This document shows, piece after piece, positions 29,601 to 40,320 of a stretch of DNA of 64,000 nucleotides. Made by a program: the position numbers and the translations under genes. Under the pieces are notes generated by a model. That model did not search any database, was not told where the DNA came from, and saw nothing but the letters and a program-made list of their open reading frames with translations. Every line of letters begins with the position of its first letter. The stretch's first letter is position 1. Origin of the DNA: Sorex araneus (taxonomy: Eukaryota > Chordata > Mammalia > Eulipotyphla > Soricidae); NCBI RefSeq assembly GCF_027595985.1, contig NC_073303.1:19765770-19829769 (forward strand), given 5' to 3'.

Positions 29601-31099
29601 GATAATAACCTTATTTTGAGCTAGGTCAATTCACTCTCACAATCTCATTTTTTGCATTTGTAGACCATAATAATTCTTAGTCATATGATTATGGTGCGGA
29701 TTAAACAAGCCAATATCTGTAAAGTGCCCTGATGGATGTCTGTGACTACTTTAGAATCTCAATTATCATTTAGCATTTAGTATTTGCTTCAGATCCACAT
29801 TTCAATGGAGCGTAATTCAAGACAAAAATAGTATTTGACAGCTCATAACTTTCTTTATCTATCCCCAAGTCCCAAATTTCCCTGACCTGATTTAAGCATT
29901 CACACAGTCACCCACCAAGGCTCAAGTAAGGAAGCCAGGAGAAAGAGCAACCAACTCCAAAAGTTATTTTCTGCTTCTTGGAAGGCCATCTGCTACCATG
30001 ACCCATTTCACAACATGCAAATTCATCAGCCGAGTGCAATTTCCCTGCAGTCAGTGCCCAGTAAATATAATTACATTGCTAATTCTAAATTCCAAATGGT
30101 CAGCTCAGGTTAAAGAATGCCCATTCATCAGTCAAGATTCTACAATTAATTGAGAAAACAGGGGGTCCACATGCCAGGATTTTGACAGAGAATTGGGAAA
30201 CAAGTTTGTTTCCACTTACCTCTTAGGTCACTGGCACACAATAAACAGACATTGTTCCAGATCTTTCCCCGTGTGATGCTTTTCCTTTTTGGAAAGAACG
30301 GCTTAAGCCAGCAGTGAATGGAAAGGAAACTTAATATTTTCAAATCTAGTCCTCTTAAAATTAGGCTGATTTTTTTTAAGGGGCTGATCTAAAACTGGCT
30401 GATCTTTGGTTTAAGTTTATGTGGCTCCACATTAAAAACAAATTAATTTTGTGACAACTAAACAATTTCAAATTAATGCATTTGATTACATAATAATGTA
30501 TCCTTAGAGCCTCTAAAAATATCAGTGTCTTGTTGAACAGAATAATATATTCAAAATTGCTTCGCAGAGAAGTATTAAGTAAACTGATGAAATTTGCATA
30601 AGACTGTAGATAAATGTACTGAGACAGTATTAATTTGTGGTGCATTCTTTGCTGCCTGCACTCTTTCTCTCCTCTCTGATTTTCACATTTTCCTAATTAA
30701 ATTATTTTACTTCACAAAGTCAAGCAAAATGCTCTGGATTGGAAAAATAATTTGATTTTGGAAAATACTGCATTATTAAAGAGGTCAGAAGCTGGTGTTA
30801 GCAAAGTACTCTCAAAATATTTCATAAAAATATATGTTTGGACAGTGGAATAAGAGAAAGAACACTCAAATATTGAAAAGTGTTTAAAATTAGTGAAAAA
30901 TAATAAATTTGGGTAATGGGTAAAGGACAGTTATTTATATCATTCTTGTAATTCTTCTATAAGTGAAAATAATTTCAAACCAAAGTATTTTTTTCAAACC
31001 AAAGTATTTTTTATAAATTTATTCTTTGAAATTTATGTAAATGAGTTCAAAGGCTCAGGTCAAAATATAAGCATCTTAGAAGTTATTCAAAAGTCACAT
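29601..31099. other. Repeat-poor AT-rich block, candidate conserved non-coding DNA
   Basis: About 1.5 kb with no recognised transposon, the longest such stretch in the window. It contains octamer-like ATGCAAATTCAT (near 30016), and TAAT-rich homeodomain cores such as ATAATTACATTGCTAATTC and ACAATTAATTGAG. This composition is typical of ultra-conserved enhancers, but that is inference from motif content only. A 19-bp near-tandem duplication lies at about 30974-31012. Confidence 0.35.
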
Positions 31100-31356
31100 T
31101 CATCAGCAACATAAATAGAAATGTTATTTAGTCATGAACATTTGTTCGTCTTTTGGATTTTTATTTTTTCATTGACTTATCATTGGTGTGAAATATTATA
31201 TAATTCCAGGTGTTTTTGTCACCACTTCAATACAGCACCATCCCACCATCAGGAAGACCCCATTTTAAATTTGTTTTCATTGTCATTCATAGTCCATATG
31301 TAAGTGAAACTATGTAACAGTTGTTATTCCTTTCCTTACTTCACTTAGCCTACTCA
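31100..31356 (-). mobile_element. Ancient L1 3' end (antisense), probable
   Basis: GTGAAATATTATATAATTCC, AGGTGTTTTTGTCACCACTT and GTAAGTGAAACTATGTAACA recall old L1 3' UTR in antisense. It runs into the sense L1 at 31357. Confidence 0.5.
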
Positions 31357-32105
31357 CCCAGAGATGCAAAAAAGTATAGTAAAAGTGTCATCTGCACCTA
31401 TATGTTCATTGTAGCACTGTTCACAATAGCCAGAAATTGGAAAACACCAGAGTGCCTCAAAACAGATGACTGGTTAAAGAAACTCTGGTACATCTATGCA
31501 AAGGAATAGTATGCAACTTGTCAGAAAAGATGAAGTCATGAAATTTGCATATAGGTGGATCAACATGGAAAGTATCATGTTAAGTGAAATGAGTCAGAAA
31601 GAGAGGGACAGACATAGAAATATTTCACTCATCTGTGGAATATAAAGTAACAGAATGGAAGACTAACACCCAAGAATAGTAGAGATAAGTACCAGGAGGA
31701 TTACTCCACAGCTTGAAAGCTGACCTCACATGCTGGGGGAAAAAGCAGCTCAGATAGAGAAGGGACATCAAAGCAAAGAGTGAGTGCTAGGTGGGCCCGC
31801 TTGGGATGGGACATACGGGCTGAAAATAGACTATATACAGAACATGATGCCTACTTAATACCTCTATATCAAAGCACAACACCCAAAAGAAGAGAGAGAG
31901 AGCAAAAGGGAATGCCCTGCCACAGAGGCAGACTGGGGTGGAGGGGGTGGGGGTCGTGGGAGGGATACTGGAACCATTGGTGGTGGAAATTGAGCACTGG
32001 TGGAGGGATGGGTACTCGATCATTGTATGACTGAAATGGAAGCATGAAAGTTTGTAAGTCTGTAACTTTATCTCACGGTGATTCTCTAATAAAAAATTTT
32101 TAAAA
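31357..32105 (+). mobile_element. 5'-truncated L1, ORF2 C-terminus and 3' UTR
   Basis: The translation shows the L1 ORF2 C-terminal signature (MFIVALFTIARNWK, TDDWLKKLWYIY), then a premature stop, the 3' UTR (ATAGTAGAGATAAGTACCAG, TGCCCTGCCACAGAGGCAGA), a G-rich tract near 31935-31965, ATTGTATGACTGAAATGGAA and an A-rich tail. The ORF2 remnant is broken. Confidence 0.93.
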
Positions 32106-32107
32106 AA

Positions 32108-32590
32108 TTATTGAATGTCTGTGAGATAGGCCATTACAAAGCTGTTCTTGATGGGAGTTCAGTCATATAATAATCCAACACCTGTCCCTCCACCAAAGCA
32201 CCTTTCACCAATGTCTCCGTTTCCCTCCTACTATCCCCAACAAAATCCCCTCTCCCCAGCCTGCCTCTATGGCAAACACTTTTCTTCTTTCACTCTCTCC
32301 TTTTGTGCATTATGGTTTGCAATACAGGTCCTAAGAGGTCATTGTGTTTGTTCAGGGCACTCAGTACTTTTATCGGGAAGGGAAGGCTGTAGTATTTTTT
32401 TTAATTGGGTGGCAGTTTAGGGATGTGGATGTGACTACTGGAGCTTCCAGAAGTACAGGAATGTGGGGGGAGGTAGCCCATCCCGACCCCGAGAAAGCCT
32501 GGAGATTTCAGTCACAAAGTCCACATACCCAAATTTTCAGCAGATTGTATCTTGGTGAGGTCAGTCCCAATATGGTAGAGTCTGGCATGG
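32108..32590 (-). mobile_element. L1 3' UTR (antisense), tail to tail with the preceding L1
   Basis: ATTACAAAGCTGTTCTTGAT, CTGTCCCTCCACCAAAGCAC, CTGCCTCTATGGCAAACACT and AAATTTTCAGCAGATTGTAT match, in reverse, the L1 3' UTR at 12319-12850. Its A-rich tail meets that of the sense L1 at 32105. Confidence 0.8.
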
Positions 32591-32599
32591 GACACAGTA

Positions 32600-32684
32600 T
32601 TTAGCCCATTTTTAAATCAGGTTTCTTGTTTTCCTGTTGTGTTGTTGTGTGAGTTCTCTATGTTTTGGATATTAACACCTTGTC
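32600..32684 (-). mobile_element. Ancient L1 ORF2 fragment
   Basis: GAGTTCTCTATGTTTTGGAT and ATTAACACCTTGTC are antisense L1 ORF2. An internal part of that L1 is missing before 32901. Confidence 0.6.
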
Positions 32685-32685
32685 C

Positions 32686-32824
32686 ATGGGTAGCTTGCCA
32701 GGCTCTGCTGTGTGGGCGGGATACTCTTGGTAGCTTGCCAGGCTCTCTGAGAGGGACAGAGGAATCGAACCTAGGTCGGCTGCGTGTAAGGCAAACACAC
32801 TATCTACTGTGCTATTGCTACAGC
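32686..32824 (-). mobile_element. Type-B SINE, 3' half missing
   Basis: Antisense head and first body part only: CATGGGTAGCTTGCCAGGCT, TAGCTTGCCAGGCTCTCTGA, GAATCGAACCTAGGTCGGCT and GCTATTGCTACAGC. Confidence 0.88.
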
Positions 32825-32900
32825 ATTGCATACAACCCAGGATTGCTTCTGACCACAGAGCCAGGTATAGCCCTTGAGCACTCTGGGGTGTGAAATGCAA
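32825..32900 (+). mobile_element. SOR-like SINE 3' fragment
   Basis: CCAGGATTGCTTCTGACCAC, AGAGCCAGGTATAGCCCTTG and AGCACTCTGGGGTGTGAAA are the sense 3' half of a SOR-type body, abutting the type-B fragment. Confidence 0.65.
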
Positions 32901-33170
32901 CAGACTTATGTAAATAGATTTTGTGTCCTGCCACTATACTAATCTCGTTAATTATTTGTAGTATTTTTTCATGGTTAGGGTTTTCTGTGTGCATTATCAT
33001 GTCATCTGCAAACTGTAATAGTTTTGCTTCTTTTCTAATTTGCATTTCTTTTATATCTTCTTGTCCAATTGCACTGGCTTGAAATTCTAAAACTATTTTG
33101 GGCAGTAGTGGGTAGAGTAGACATTTTTATCTAGTGTTGTGTCTTAAGGGGGATGAACACTCTGGTAATA
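32901..33170 (-). mobile_element. L1 ORF2 reverse-transcriptase fragment
   Basis: The minus-strand translation contains LLQFADDMI, the F-A-D-D catalytic motif of L1 reverse transcriptase, followed by the usual ENPN and KILQIINEI context. The piece is about 90 codons with stops beyond. Ancient and inactive; the flanking ORF2 parts are missing. Confidence 0.9.
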
Positions 33171-33174
33171 CTCA

Positions 33175-33360
33175 TTCTGGCAGTGTAGCACTGTTGTTCC
33201 GGTGTTGTGGTACTTGCAATCTGGCAATGCTAGGGCCACCAAGGCCATCTTTGAGTGCTCAGGGGTGGTGCATGAGGTAAGGACATGCTATGCCAGGGAC
33301 TGAACTCTGTGCCTGACTCATGCCAGGAATATGTTACATTCCTTTGAGCCATATTCTTGG
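33175..33360 (-). mobile_element. Old tRNA-SINE relative
   Basis: GAGTGCTCAGGGGTGGTGCA, TATGCCAGGGACTGAACTCT and CATTCCTTTGAGCCATATTC follow SINE order in antisense, with extra sequence in the body. Confidence 0.45.
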
Positions 33361-33519
33361 TCTGATCATGTGAGTTTTAATCACCTTTTTTATTGATGTG
33401 TGTGTATGTGTGTGACTATGCTAGAGACAGAACCAGGGCCTCATGCATGGAGAATATGTGTTCCCCTGTTGTGTCATGTCTCTGTCCATGTGCCTTTTAA
33501 AAAAAATATGGACCATAGG

Positions 33520-33689
33520 GACTGGAGTGATAGTACAGTTGGGTAGGGCATTTGCCTTGCACGCGGCCAACCCGGGTTCGATTCCCAGCATCCCATATTG
33601 GTTCCCTGAGCACCACCAGGAGTAATTCCTGAGTGCAAAGCCAGGAGTGACCCCTCTGCATCGCCGGGTGTGGCCCCCCCAACCCCCCA
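33520..33689 (+). mobile_element. SOR (type A) SINE, full length
   Basis: Sense: GGACTGGAGTGATAGTACAG, CACGCGGCCAACCCGGGTTC, CAGCATCCCATATTGG to CATCGCCGGGTGTGGCCCCC. TSD AATATGGACCATAG / AAAATGGAGCATAG. The surrounding 33364-33519 and 33690-33838 look like older SINE-derived DNA (AACCAGGGCCTCATGCATGG; CCTGAGCCATACTCCTGGCC). Confidence 0.92.
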
Positions 33690-33951
33690 AAATGGAGCAT
33701 AGCCAGAAGAGCTCGTGGAATTGCAGGGACTCCCGGCAGGGCAGTAGTATAGGCTTGAAGGTTTGGTGATTGGCCAGGGGTACCTGGCAGGCCCAGGGAG
33801 GGCGTCATGTGTCCTAGCACCTGAGCCATACTCCTGGCCCCATCCTGTGACTTTTGATTGGTGAGTTTATATAATCCATCATTAGGGTAATTTATTGATC
33901 TAAGGTCCTTAATTTTGTTAATTAGTTATTTTATGTTTCTATAACTTCCCC

Positions 33952-34198
33952 AAGGCTGGAGTGATAGCACAGCGGTTGGGCATTCGCCTTTCACATGGCC
34001 AAACCGTGTTTGATTCCTCCGTCCCTCTCGGAGAGCCCGGCAAGCTACTGAGAGTATGGAGCCTGCACGGCAGAGCCTGGCAAGCTACCCGTGCGTATTG
34101 GATATGCCAAACACAGTCACAATAAGTCTCTCAATGAGAGACATTACTGGTGCCCACTCTAACAAATCGATGAGCAACGGGATGACAATGACCCAGTG
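33952..34198 (+). mobile_element. Type-B SINE, full length
   Basis: Sense: AAGGCTGGAGTGATAGCACA, B box GTTTGATTCC, type-B body and AAATCGATGAGCAACGGGAT, tail GACAATGACCCAGTG. TSD ATAACTTCCCC at about 33941-33951 and 34199-34209. No poly(A). Confidence 0.94.
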
Positions 34199-34209
34199 AT
34201 AACTTCCCC

Positions 34210-34726
34210 CATCTCTTTTTCGCTCTCTGTGGATGGGATATTGTGGTGATTGTCTTGTTTGTACATTATTTCTTCTAAATGTTTCTGCACAGACGTCTTG
34301 CAAATTAACCTTTGCAAGAAAGAAAAAATTTGAGTAAACACGAAGAAAAGTTGACAATGCAGGCCCGGCACTTGCGCTAGAACTAGTACTATGCATACAC
34401 GTGCCTCTCACTAGCATTGTCAGTCAGGAACCCTGTTTTGATCATAAGTAAAAATTTGTTCATTCTTGACACCAGTCTCCTAATCTCCTAGAAGGGGTCA
34501 GCAACACAAGAATCTGTCACTCATGGGAGGTGAGTAGATGGCGCGGCACAGAATTGGTGATGTCATTCATGGGTAAAGGAGAGGCCTGGACAGCTGGGGA
34601 GGGACCCGGATCCATCTACCTTTATTTTTAGTAAACTCTAACTTTTTATCTACCAAGTTTTGTTTACAAGTCTTTCATACAATTCTTAAGTATCCACCAG
34701 CAGGAAAATCCACTTTTGTGCTAATA
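34210..34726. other. Unique sequence, no gene seen
   Basis: No repeat or coding signal recognised. Confidence 0.4.
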
Positions 34727-34830
34727 GGTTTAGAGAGGCAGTGCATAAGGTAAACCACTTGCCTTGCACATGGTTTACCCTAGTTCAATCCTTAGCATAG
34801 AATACCTGCAAGGATTTGAGATTTGACTCA
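34727..34830 (+). mobile_element. Old tRNA-SINE head
   Basis: AGAGAGGCAGTGCATAAGGT, CCACTTGCCTTGCACATGGT and AGTTCAATCCTTAGCATAGA represent a diverged SINE head with B box; the body is short. Confidence 0.55.
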
Positions 34831-35648
34831 GGGTTAAATGCAAAAGCATAACACTGGGTACAGAGGAAATATTCAATAACTATGAATTCCTTTCCATTAT
34901 TTCTTATACAGTGCCAGAAGATGTCAATCTATTTTTAATATAGCTTGTTCTCTTCTTTCTATAATTCAGTAAGTCTGAAAGTAAATTTAATCTTGGTATG
35001 ATGGTTTAAAAACATTACAAGCATTTAGAAATATTTGGCTCCTTGGCTAACTAATGAAAGTACAAAGTGTTTTGGCTTTTAGATGTTCATCAAACATTTC
35101 AAGGATATTTAAAAGAAAATATTTATATTGAGGGAAGAGAAATATTTGGTCTCAATAGGCATATGGCAAAGGTCAAAAAGAAAGACTATTTTCAGAGTAT
35201 TCACATCTGTTCCAAAAGGATTGAATAAGTCAGCCTTCTTTTTACCTTTTACCTACTTTTTTTGTTTTGGTTATTTCCTTCTACTATTTACTTGGACTTA
35301 AACATAATTTTGCTATTAACTTCTTCTACTAAGTGAAGAATCTACCTGAAGCACAGACATTTGGGTCTTGGTCACTAATGTCGGGTTGTAGCAAAGAGAG
35401 TAAGAGGAAACACCTAGAACAGCTTCCCTTGCTTGATCTAGGAGAACAAATAGATAAGTCAGGGTTACCTGAGGTTCTTGTTGATAGGGATTCTGTATTA
35501 TTTGTTTTTCTAAAATAATTAGTGATTTGCATTTACTAGACTTTCAACAAATAGAATCTCAGATAAGTGAGCGAATAAAGTTGAAGAATTGGAAATAGGC
35601 AGCTAAGAATTGGAAATAGAGAAGACTGAAATGAAAAACCTAAAAAAT
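34831..35648. other. Unique AT-rich sequence
   Basis: No repeat or coding signal recognised. Confidence 0.4.
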
Positions 35649-36392
35649 CAAACAATATAGATAAATATGGAAGACAATTTGAAAACTTTTCAAGAAATGA
35701 AGAATTGAGCTTCCATATAACCCAGCAATTATGCTTCTTGACATCTACCTCAAGGGCCAAAAGATTATTTTGAAAAAAACATTTGTGCCTTTCTGTTAAT
35801 TACAGCAAATTCATAATTGGCAAAACCTGGAAGAACAACTCAGGTGTCTAAAAACAGATGACTGGATAAAGAAACTTTTTATATGTACACAATAGCCAAA
35901 ACCAGTAACAATAAGTCTCTCAATGAGAGACGTTACTGGTGCCCGCTCGAACAAATCGATGAGCAATGGGATGACAGTGACAGTGAGAGTGACAATAGAA
36001 TACTACTTGCCTAGTAAAAAGAAAAACAAATCAAGCAATCTGCTGCTACATGAATGGAACCGAAGGGGATCATGCTAAATGAAGTCAACCAGAAGGAGAG
36101 AGACAGATACAGAATGACCTCTCTCGTATGTAGGATGCAAAGGAGCGTAGTAAGGGAATAACACATGGTCTAAAGCAATAGAATCTGTGAATTGCTCTGT
36201 AGAAGTCAGCTTACAATGGTGGAGAGATGAGTGGGCGGGGGAATGTGTTTGAGTTGGGATAGCAACACAAGAAACTGTCAGACAACAGCAACAGATATAT
36301 ATCACCTAAGTGGAGGGTATGGACATTATTTGGGGAGATATTATGTTGGACTATTGTATGCATGAAACCCTGTCATTGTCAGTATTATAAAT
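35649..36392 (+). mobile_element. Older L1, ORF2 end and 3' UTR
   Basis: AATTGAGCTTCCATATAACC, CATCTACCTCAAGGGCCAAA, AAAACAGATGACTGGATAAA and GAATGGAACCGAAGGGGATC follow the L1 ORF2 C-terminal order; the 3' UTR ends near GTATGCATGAAACCCTGTCA. It is interrupted by a type-B SINE fragment at 35894-35988. Confidence 0.85.
35894..35988 (+). mobile_element. Type-B SINE 3' fragment
   Basis: Only the last part: CCAGTAACAATAAGTCTCTC, CTCGAACAAATCGATGAGCA and the tail GATGACAGTGACAGTGAGAG. Inserted in the L1. Confidence 0.9.
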
Positions 36393-36540
36393 CATCATCA
36401 TCATCCTGTTGATCGTCGAATTTCTTGAGTGGTCTCAGTAACATCTCCATTCGTCCTAGCCCTGGGATTTTAGAAGGCTCTCTTTACTCGTCCTTCTTAA
36501 TGATGCCGCACTAGAGACTCTTTCAGGGTCAGGGAAATGA
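36393..36540 (-). mobile_element. Variant of the type-B SINE 3' region with extra segment
   Basis: Antisense: CATCCTGTTGATCGTCGAAT and AGTAACATCTCCATTCGTCC match the type-B 3' end. The next part (CCCTGGGATTTTAGAAGGCT, TACTCGTCCTTCTTAATGAT, GACTCTTTCAGGGTCAGGG) is absent from standard type-B copies. It looks like a related element with a longer body. Confidence 0.6.
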
Positions 36541-36995
36541 GTATTATAAATCATACTGACTAAAACAAAAAATTTTTTCAGAGAAGGCTTGAGAGAAGGA
36601 GAGATAGTTTATAAAAGGGTATTTTTTTGAGTGATCTGGGAGGAGGAAGTGTGAGTAGAAGTAGAAGTAGAAGTAGAAGTTTTGAAGTAAGGGCAATCTG
36701 TTGGAGAACAACTCCTACAATATGTTTGATGGAGTAGAACAAACTCCTGTCTTCTGGTTCCTGATCTAAGGAGCCAGCAATCACGTGATTCCTGTTTATC
36801 AGAAGCGCTCAACCTTGTCTATTGCCAAACCATAACTGGACTTTAATAGAGGCCAAACTCACTCACTTTGTACCATTCTAAACATGGCACTTGTTACTTT
36901 TGGCTCTGTTTTCTAATGCCCTGGATAAGATCAGTTCAGGTTAGATTTATTACCTATGAATCTTCAGGGAAACAAATGGATCAAAACCTCCCCTG
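36541..36995. other. Unique sequence with (AGAAGT)n at 36654-36680
   Basis: No gene recognised. A short GTAGAA hexamer repeat of about four units lies at 36654-36680. Confidence 0.5.
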
Positions 36996-36997
36996 AG

Positions 36998-37136
36998 GGG
37001 CTGGAGCATTAGTACAGTGGGTAGGGCATTTGCATCCCATCTGGTCCCCCAAGCACTGCTAGGAGTAATTTCTGCATGCAAAGCCAGGAGTAATCCCTAT
37101 GCATTGCCAGGCGTGACTAAAAAAAAAAAAAAAAAA
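36998..37136 (+). mobile_element. SOR (type A) SINE lacking its B box
   Basis: Sense: GGGGCTGGAGCATTAGTACA, GTGGGTAGGGCATTTGCATC. About 34 bases covering the B box are deleted between TTTGC and ATCCCAT, at a short GC/TGC repeat. Body and long A-tail are normal. Confidence 0.9.
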
Positions 37137-37284
37137 GAAGCAAGAAGACAAACAAACAAACCAAAAACCAAAAAACAACCTCCTGTGAAACACCCCTAAT
37201 GGGTTTATAATATTGACTAATTCCTGATAAATAAAGTCTACCACTTATTTGTTCATCAACTATTTGAGTTTATATGTTGCATTG

Positions 37285-38400
37285 GAATTTTTTAAAGTTT
37301 TATTTTGTTTTAGACACTGGTTTACAATACTGTTAATGGTAGGGTTTATGGCATAAAACATTACAGCAAACAGCCTCCATTAGAGTTTCCACATCTCTTT
37401 ACAATTGTCCCAGTGTGCCCGCCACTCCTTCATGCCCTGCCCAGAGGTAAGTTTCATACTGAAGATCAGTTCTCAGTTTCCGCTGCCGTTGAGCATTTGT
37501 TATTCCTTTACTATATTTCTTTATATGCCACATACGAGAGAGCTCATTTTGTGTTTGTATCCCGACTAACTTCATTCTTATGATACTCCCATGTAGCAGC
37601 AAAGTTCATGATGTCATCTTTTCTTAAAGCCGAATAGTATCCCACTGTTTATATTGCCATCGCTTCTTTATCCAGTCAGTCACTTGAGTTCTTGGACACT
37701 TGAGTTGTTTCCAGATTTTGGCCATTGTGAATAGTGCTGCAGTGACCCACTAATCATCTGATAAATGGCTAATATCCAAGATATATAAAGCACTGGTAGA
37801 ACTTCACAAGAAAAAAGAAACCTCCATCAAAAAAATGGGGGAAAGAGATGAACAGTACTATCCTCAAAGAAGACATACAGATGGCCAGTAGGTGTATGGG
37901 GAAAGTGCTCTGTATCATTTATCATCAGGGAAATGCAAATAAAAATGACAATGAAGGGGCTGGAGAGATACACAGTGGGTAGGGTGCTTGCCTTGCGTGA
38001 CCCAGGTTTAGTTCTTGACCCAGGTTCAATCCCACCCCATATAGTTACCCAAGTCCCTCCAGGGGTGATCTCTGAGCACAGAGCTAGGTATAAGTCCTCA
38101 GCACTGCTAGGTATGCCCCCCTAAAAAAACAAAAACAAAACACCACAGCAACAATAAGATATCACCTCACATCAGTGAGACTGACACACATCACAAAGAA
38201 CAAAAATAACCAGCATTGGCATGGATCTGCGGGAAAAAGGGACTCTCATTCACTGCTGAATGAATGTCAGCTGGTCCAGCCTTTATGAAAAACAATACGG
38301 ACACTTGTCCAAAAAACTAGGAATTGAGCTTCCGTATGACCCAACAATTCCAGTTCTTGGCATTTACCTTAAGGGTCAAAAACTCTACTCAGAATGTTCT
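37285..38400 (-). mobile_element. Twin-primed (5'-inverted) L1
   Basis: 37285-37744 is antisense L1 3' sequence, from the A-rich end through the 3' UTR to the ORF2 C-terminus (CATTGTGAATAGTGCTGCAG). 37745-38400 is sense ORF2 just upstream (GGCTAATATCCAAGATATAT, CATCAGGGAAATGCAAATAA, TTCTTGGCATTTACCTTAAG). On the minus strand the order is inverted 5' segment, then 3' segment, then A-tail. About 18 bases of L1 between the two segments are missing, a normal twin-priming junction scar. A SOR SINE at 37957-38150 sits inside. Confidence 0.88.
37957..38150 (+). mobile_element. SOR-like SINE inside the L1
   Basis: Sense: GGGGCTGGAGAGATACACAG, GGGTGCTTGCCTTGCGTGAC, a duplicated TTGACCCAGGTT piece in the B-box region and a tail AAAAACAAAAACAAAACACC. 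Confidence 0.88.
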
Positions 38401-39690
38401 AGATTTATACCGAGAATGTATCAACTATAATCCACAACTTATATGGAGATTTATGTGTGATTTTCATACTCTAAGACCAACTGTCCTAGATCTTTTGGGC
38501 TTCATTGGTTTCTGTCTTTGAGTTTCTCGATATTCTCAAAGCATTAATGCCAGCACACCCTTCCCCCTCCTCCCCCCCCCCCCCACACACACACATCTCT
38601 TAGACTCACAGGAACGGACATTGCTGCTACCAAACCAAACAGAAAACATTTTGTCCTCACTGCTGCAGACTGTCTGCTGGCAAAAAGCAGCAGAGCATCA
38701 AAGCAGGTCTCCCAGCCGATCTTTTTCCCTGCCATCTGCACCAAATGAGCAGTTATTCCTTTGGGCTCTTTCATGGTGCCAGGATTCAGTAAATGCTTGT
38801 CAAAGACCCCAAATCATGCGACGGGTTGAGGCTAGCAGGGGAGTTCATTCTTTCGCAGGGACAGGTTACTGCTTACGTTATACTTCTGGCGAGCATGCCC
38901 CAGCTTCCCACCCTGGAATTCTGAATTGAATAGTCTCTAGAAATTTTGAAGTTGAGCCTAGTGCCCTATCTGTTTCCTTTCAAGAGTATGTTCTGAACTG
39001 AATAGTGAAATCTGCTCTGAGTCCATACGGCTGGAGCTCAAGCTTTTGTTTTATGAACTCAGATGGTCTGTGTTCCTGGAAGTGATTCCACACGAAACCC
39101 AAATGAACAGTCTACCCTACAGTCCATGCTTTGTTTTCAGCAGCCTTGTTAGTTTTTAAGCATTTTCCCAAGATTCTTTTGATGAAGTCCTTTAAAAAAA
39201 AATCCTCCAGTTGCACAGTAAATCACAGCATGATTCAGGAAATAAAACCGGAAGTTTTTCAAGCTGCTTAAGTTTAGATGTGATTTTTTTCCCCATGGAT
39301 TCCACTGTTTCCCTCTCTTTTACTATAATAAGGTCGACCATAGCTTGAACATATTTTGCAAAGTTGGATTTTAAAGTATTTCTACTTCTACATGTTTTTC
39401 TATACCTTTGAGTATTTTTTTCTAAGACACATTTGGTTGACTAGGAGCTTTGTGATGGCAGGATTTTTTTTTTTTGCTTGTGTGCATAAAGTGAATGTTC
39501 CCCAAGCAGGAATTGGTTATCATCCACTGAAATGCAATTAAATTCATCGTAACTCAACTCTATCCTCTTTTCATCTTTATAAATCAGTTAAATGAAGAGA
39601 AACTGGACAGAGTGAACATATTTTTCTTTGACTAGCCAGGAGATGGGATTTGATGGAAAGATTGGGATAGAGATACAACTCTGGAAAACT
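38401..39690. other. Unique sequence with C-run/(CA)n at 38569-38595
   Basis: About 1.3 kb. No gene or transposon recognised apart from the C-run with short (CA)n. Confidence 0.45.
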
Positions 39691-39699
39691 ATTTTTTGG

Positions 39700-39860
39700 T
39701 GGAGTCCTATGTAGCCAGACACTGCTTCACGGACACTCCTTGCTTGTGCTCAGGGGCCACTTTTAAGAGTGCTCAGGAGACCATGTGGTGCCTGGGAGAA
39801 AACTGGGGCCTCCTGCATGAAAGGCACAAGCTCTAGTCCTTTGAGCCCCGTGGGCCATCA
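39700..39860 (-). mobile_element. Old SOR-like SINE
   Basis: Antisense: TGCTCAGGGGCCACTTTTAA, GTGCTCAGGAGACCATGTGG and CATGAAAGGCACAAGCTCTA. Confidence 0.65.
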
Positions 39861-39967
39861 CATACAGACTCCATGTTCTAGGGACAGTAGATCAGTCTCC
39901 ACGCTGAGAATGCTTAATTCGAAGTCAAAGCCTTGTTCTTTCTTCTGAGTGTTCAAACTTAAAGAAA

Positions 39968-40110
39968 ACTGGAGAGAGAGCTCAAAGGGCTGAGTCTATG
40001 CATTGTACAAGGGAGGCCTGGGTTGGATCCTGCATCTAACACGGTTCCCCACTAGCAGAGAATCCCCTGGTAGGCCCTGAGCACCAGCAGGTGTGGGGCA
40101 AAAACAAGAA
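39968..40110 (+). mobile_element. Old SOR-like SINE
   Basis: Sense: AACTGGAGAGAGAGCTCAAA, CCTGGGTTGGATCCTGCATC, GGCCCTGAGCACCAGCAGGT, then GGGGCAAAAACAAGAAC as tail. Confidence 0.65.
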
Positions 40111-40129
40111 CAAAGGGGAAAAAGGAATT

Positions 40130-40320
40130 ACCGGGCAGAAAAGATAGCACAAATCATAGAGCACGTGCTCAACTTGCTGGGGACCAAGAGATCAATGCCT
40201 GTCGTGGTGCCGAGTCCTGAACCCTGGGAGACGCGGTCCTGGTGGCCTGTGGGTGGTTCCTGTTGGCTCTGGTGGTCAGGCAAACGCTGCATTGTTTCCT
40301 GAGCACAAAACTCTTAGGCT
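40130..40320 (+). mobile_element. Old SINE-like element
   Basis: CGGGCAGAAAAGATAGCACA with GCACGTGCTCAACTTGCTGG resembles a SINE head; the body is diverged. Weak call. Confidence 0.35.

Noticed and set aside
32818..33045. FADD-containing frame as a domesticated reverse transcriptase
   Set aside because: The piece is about 75 codons, flanked by stops and other L1 debris. It is an L1 ORF2 relic, not a gene.
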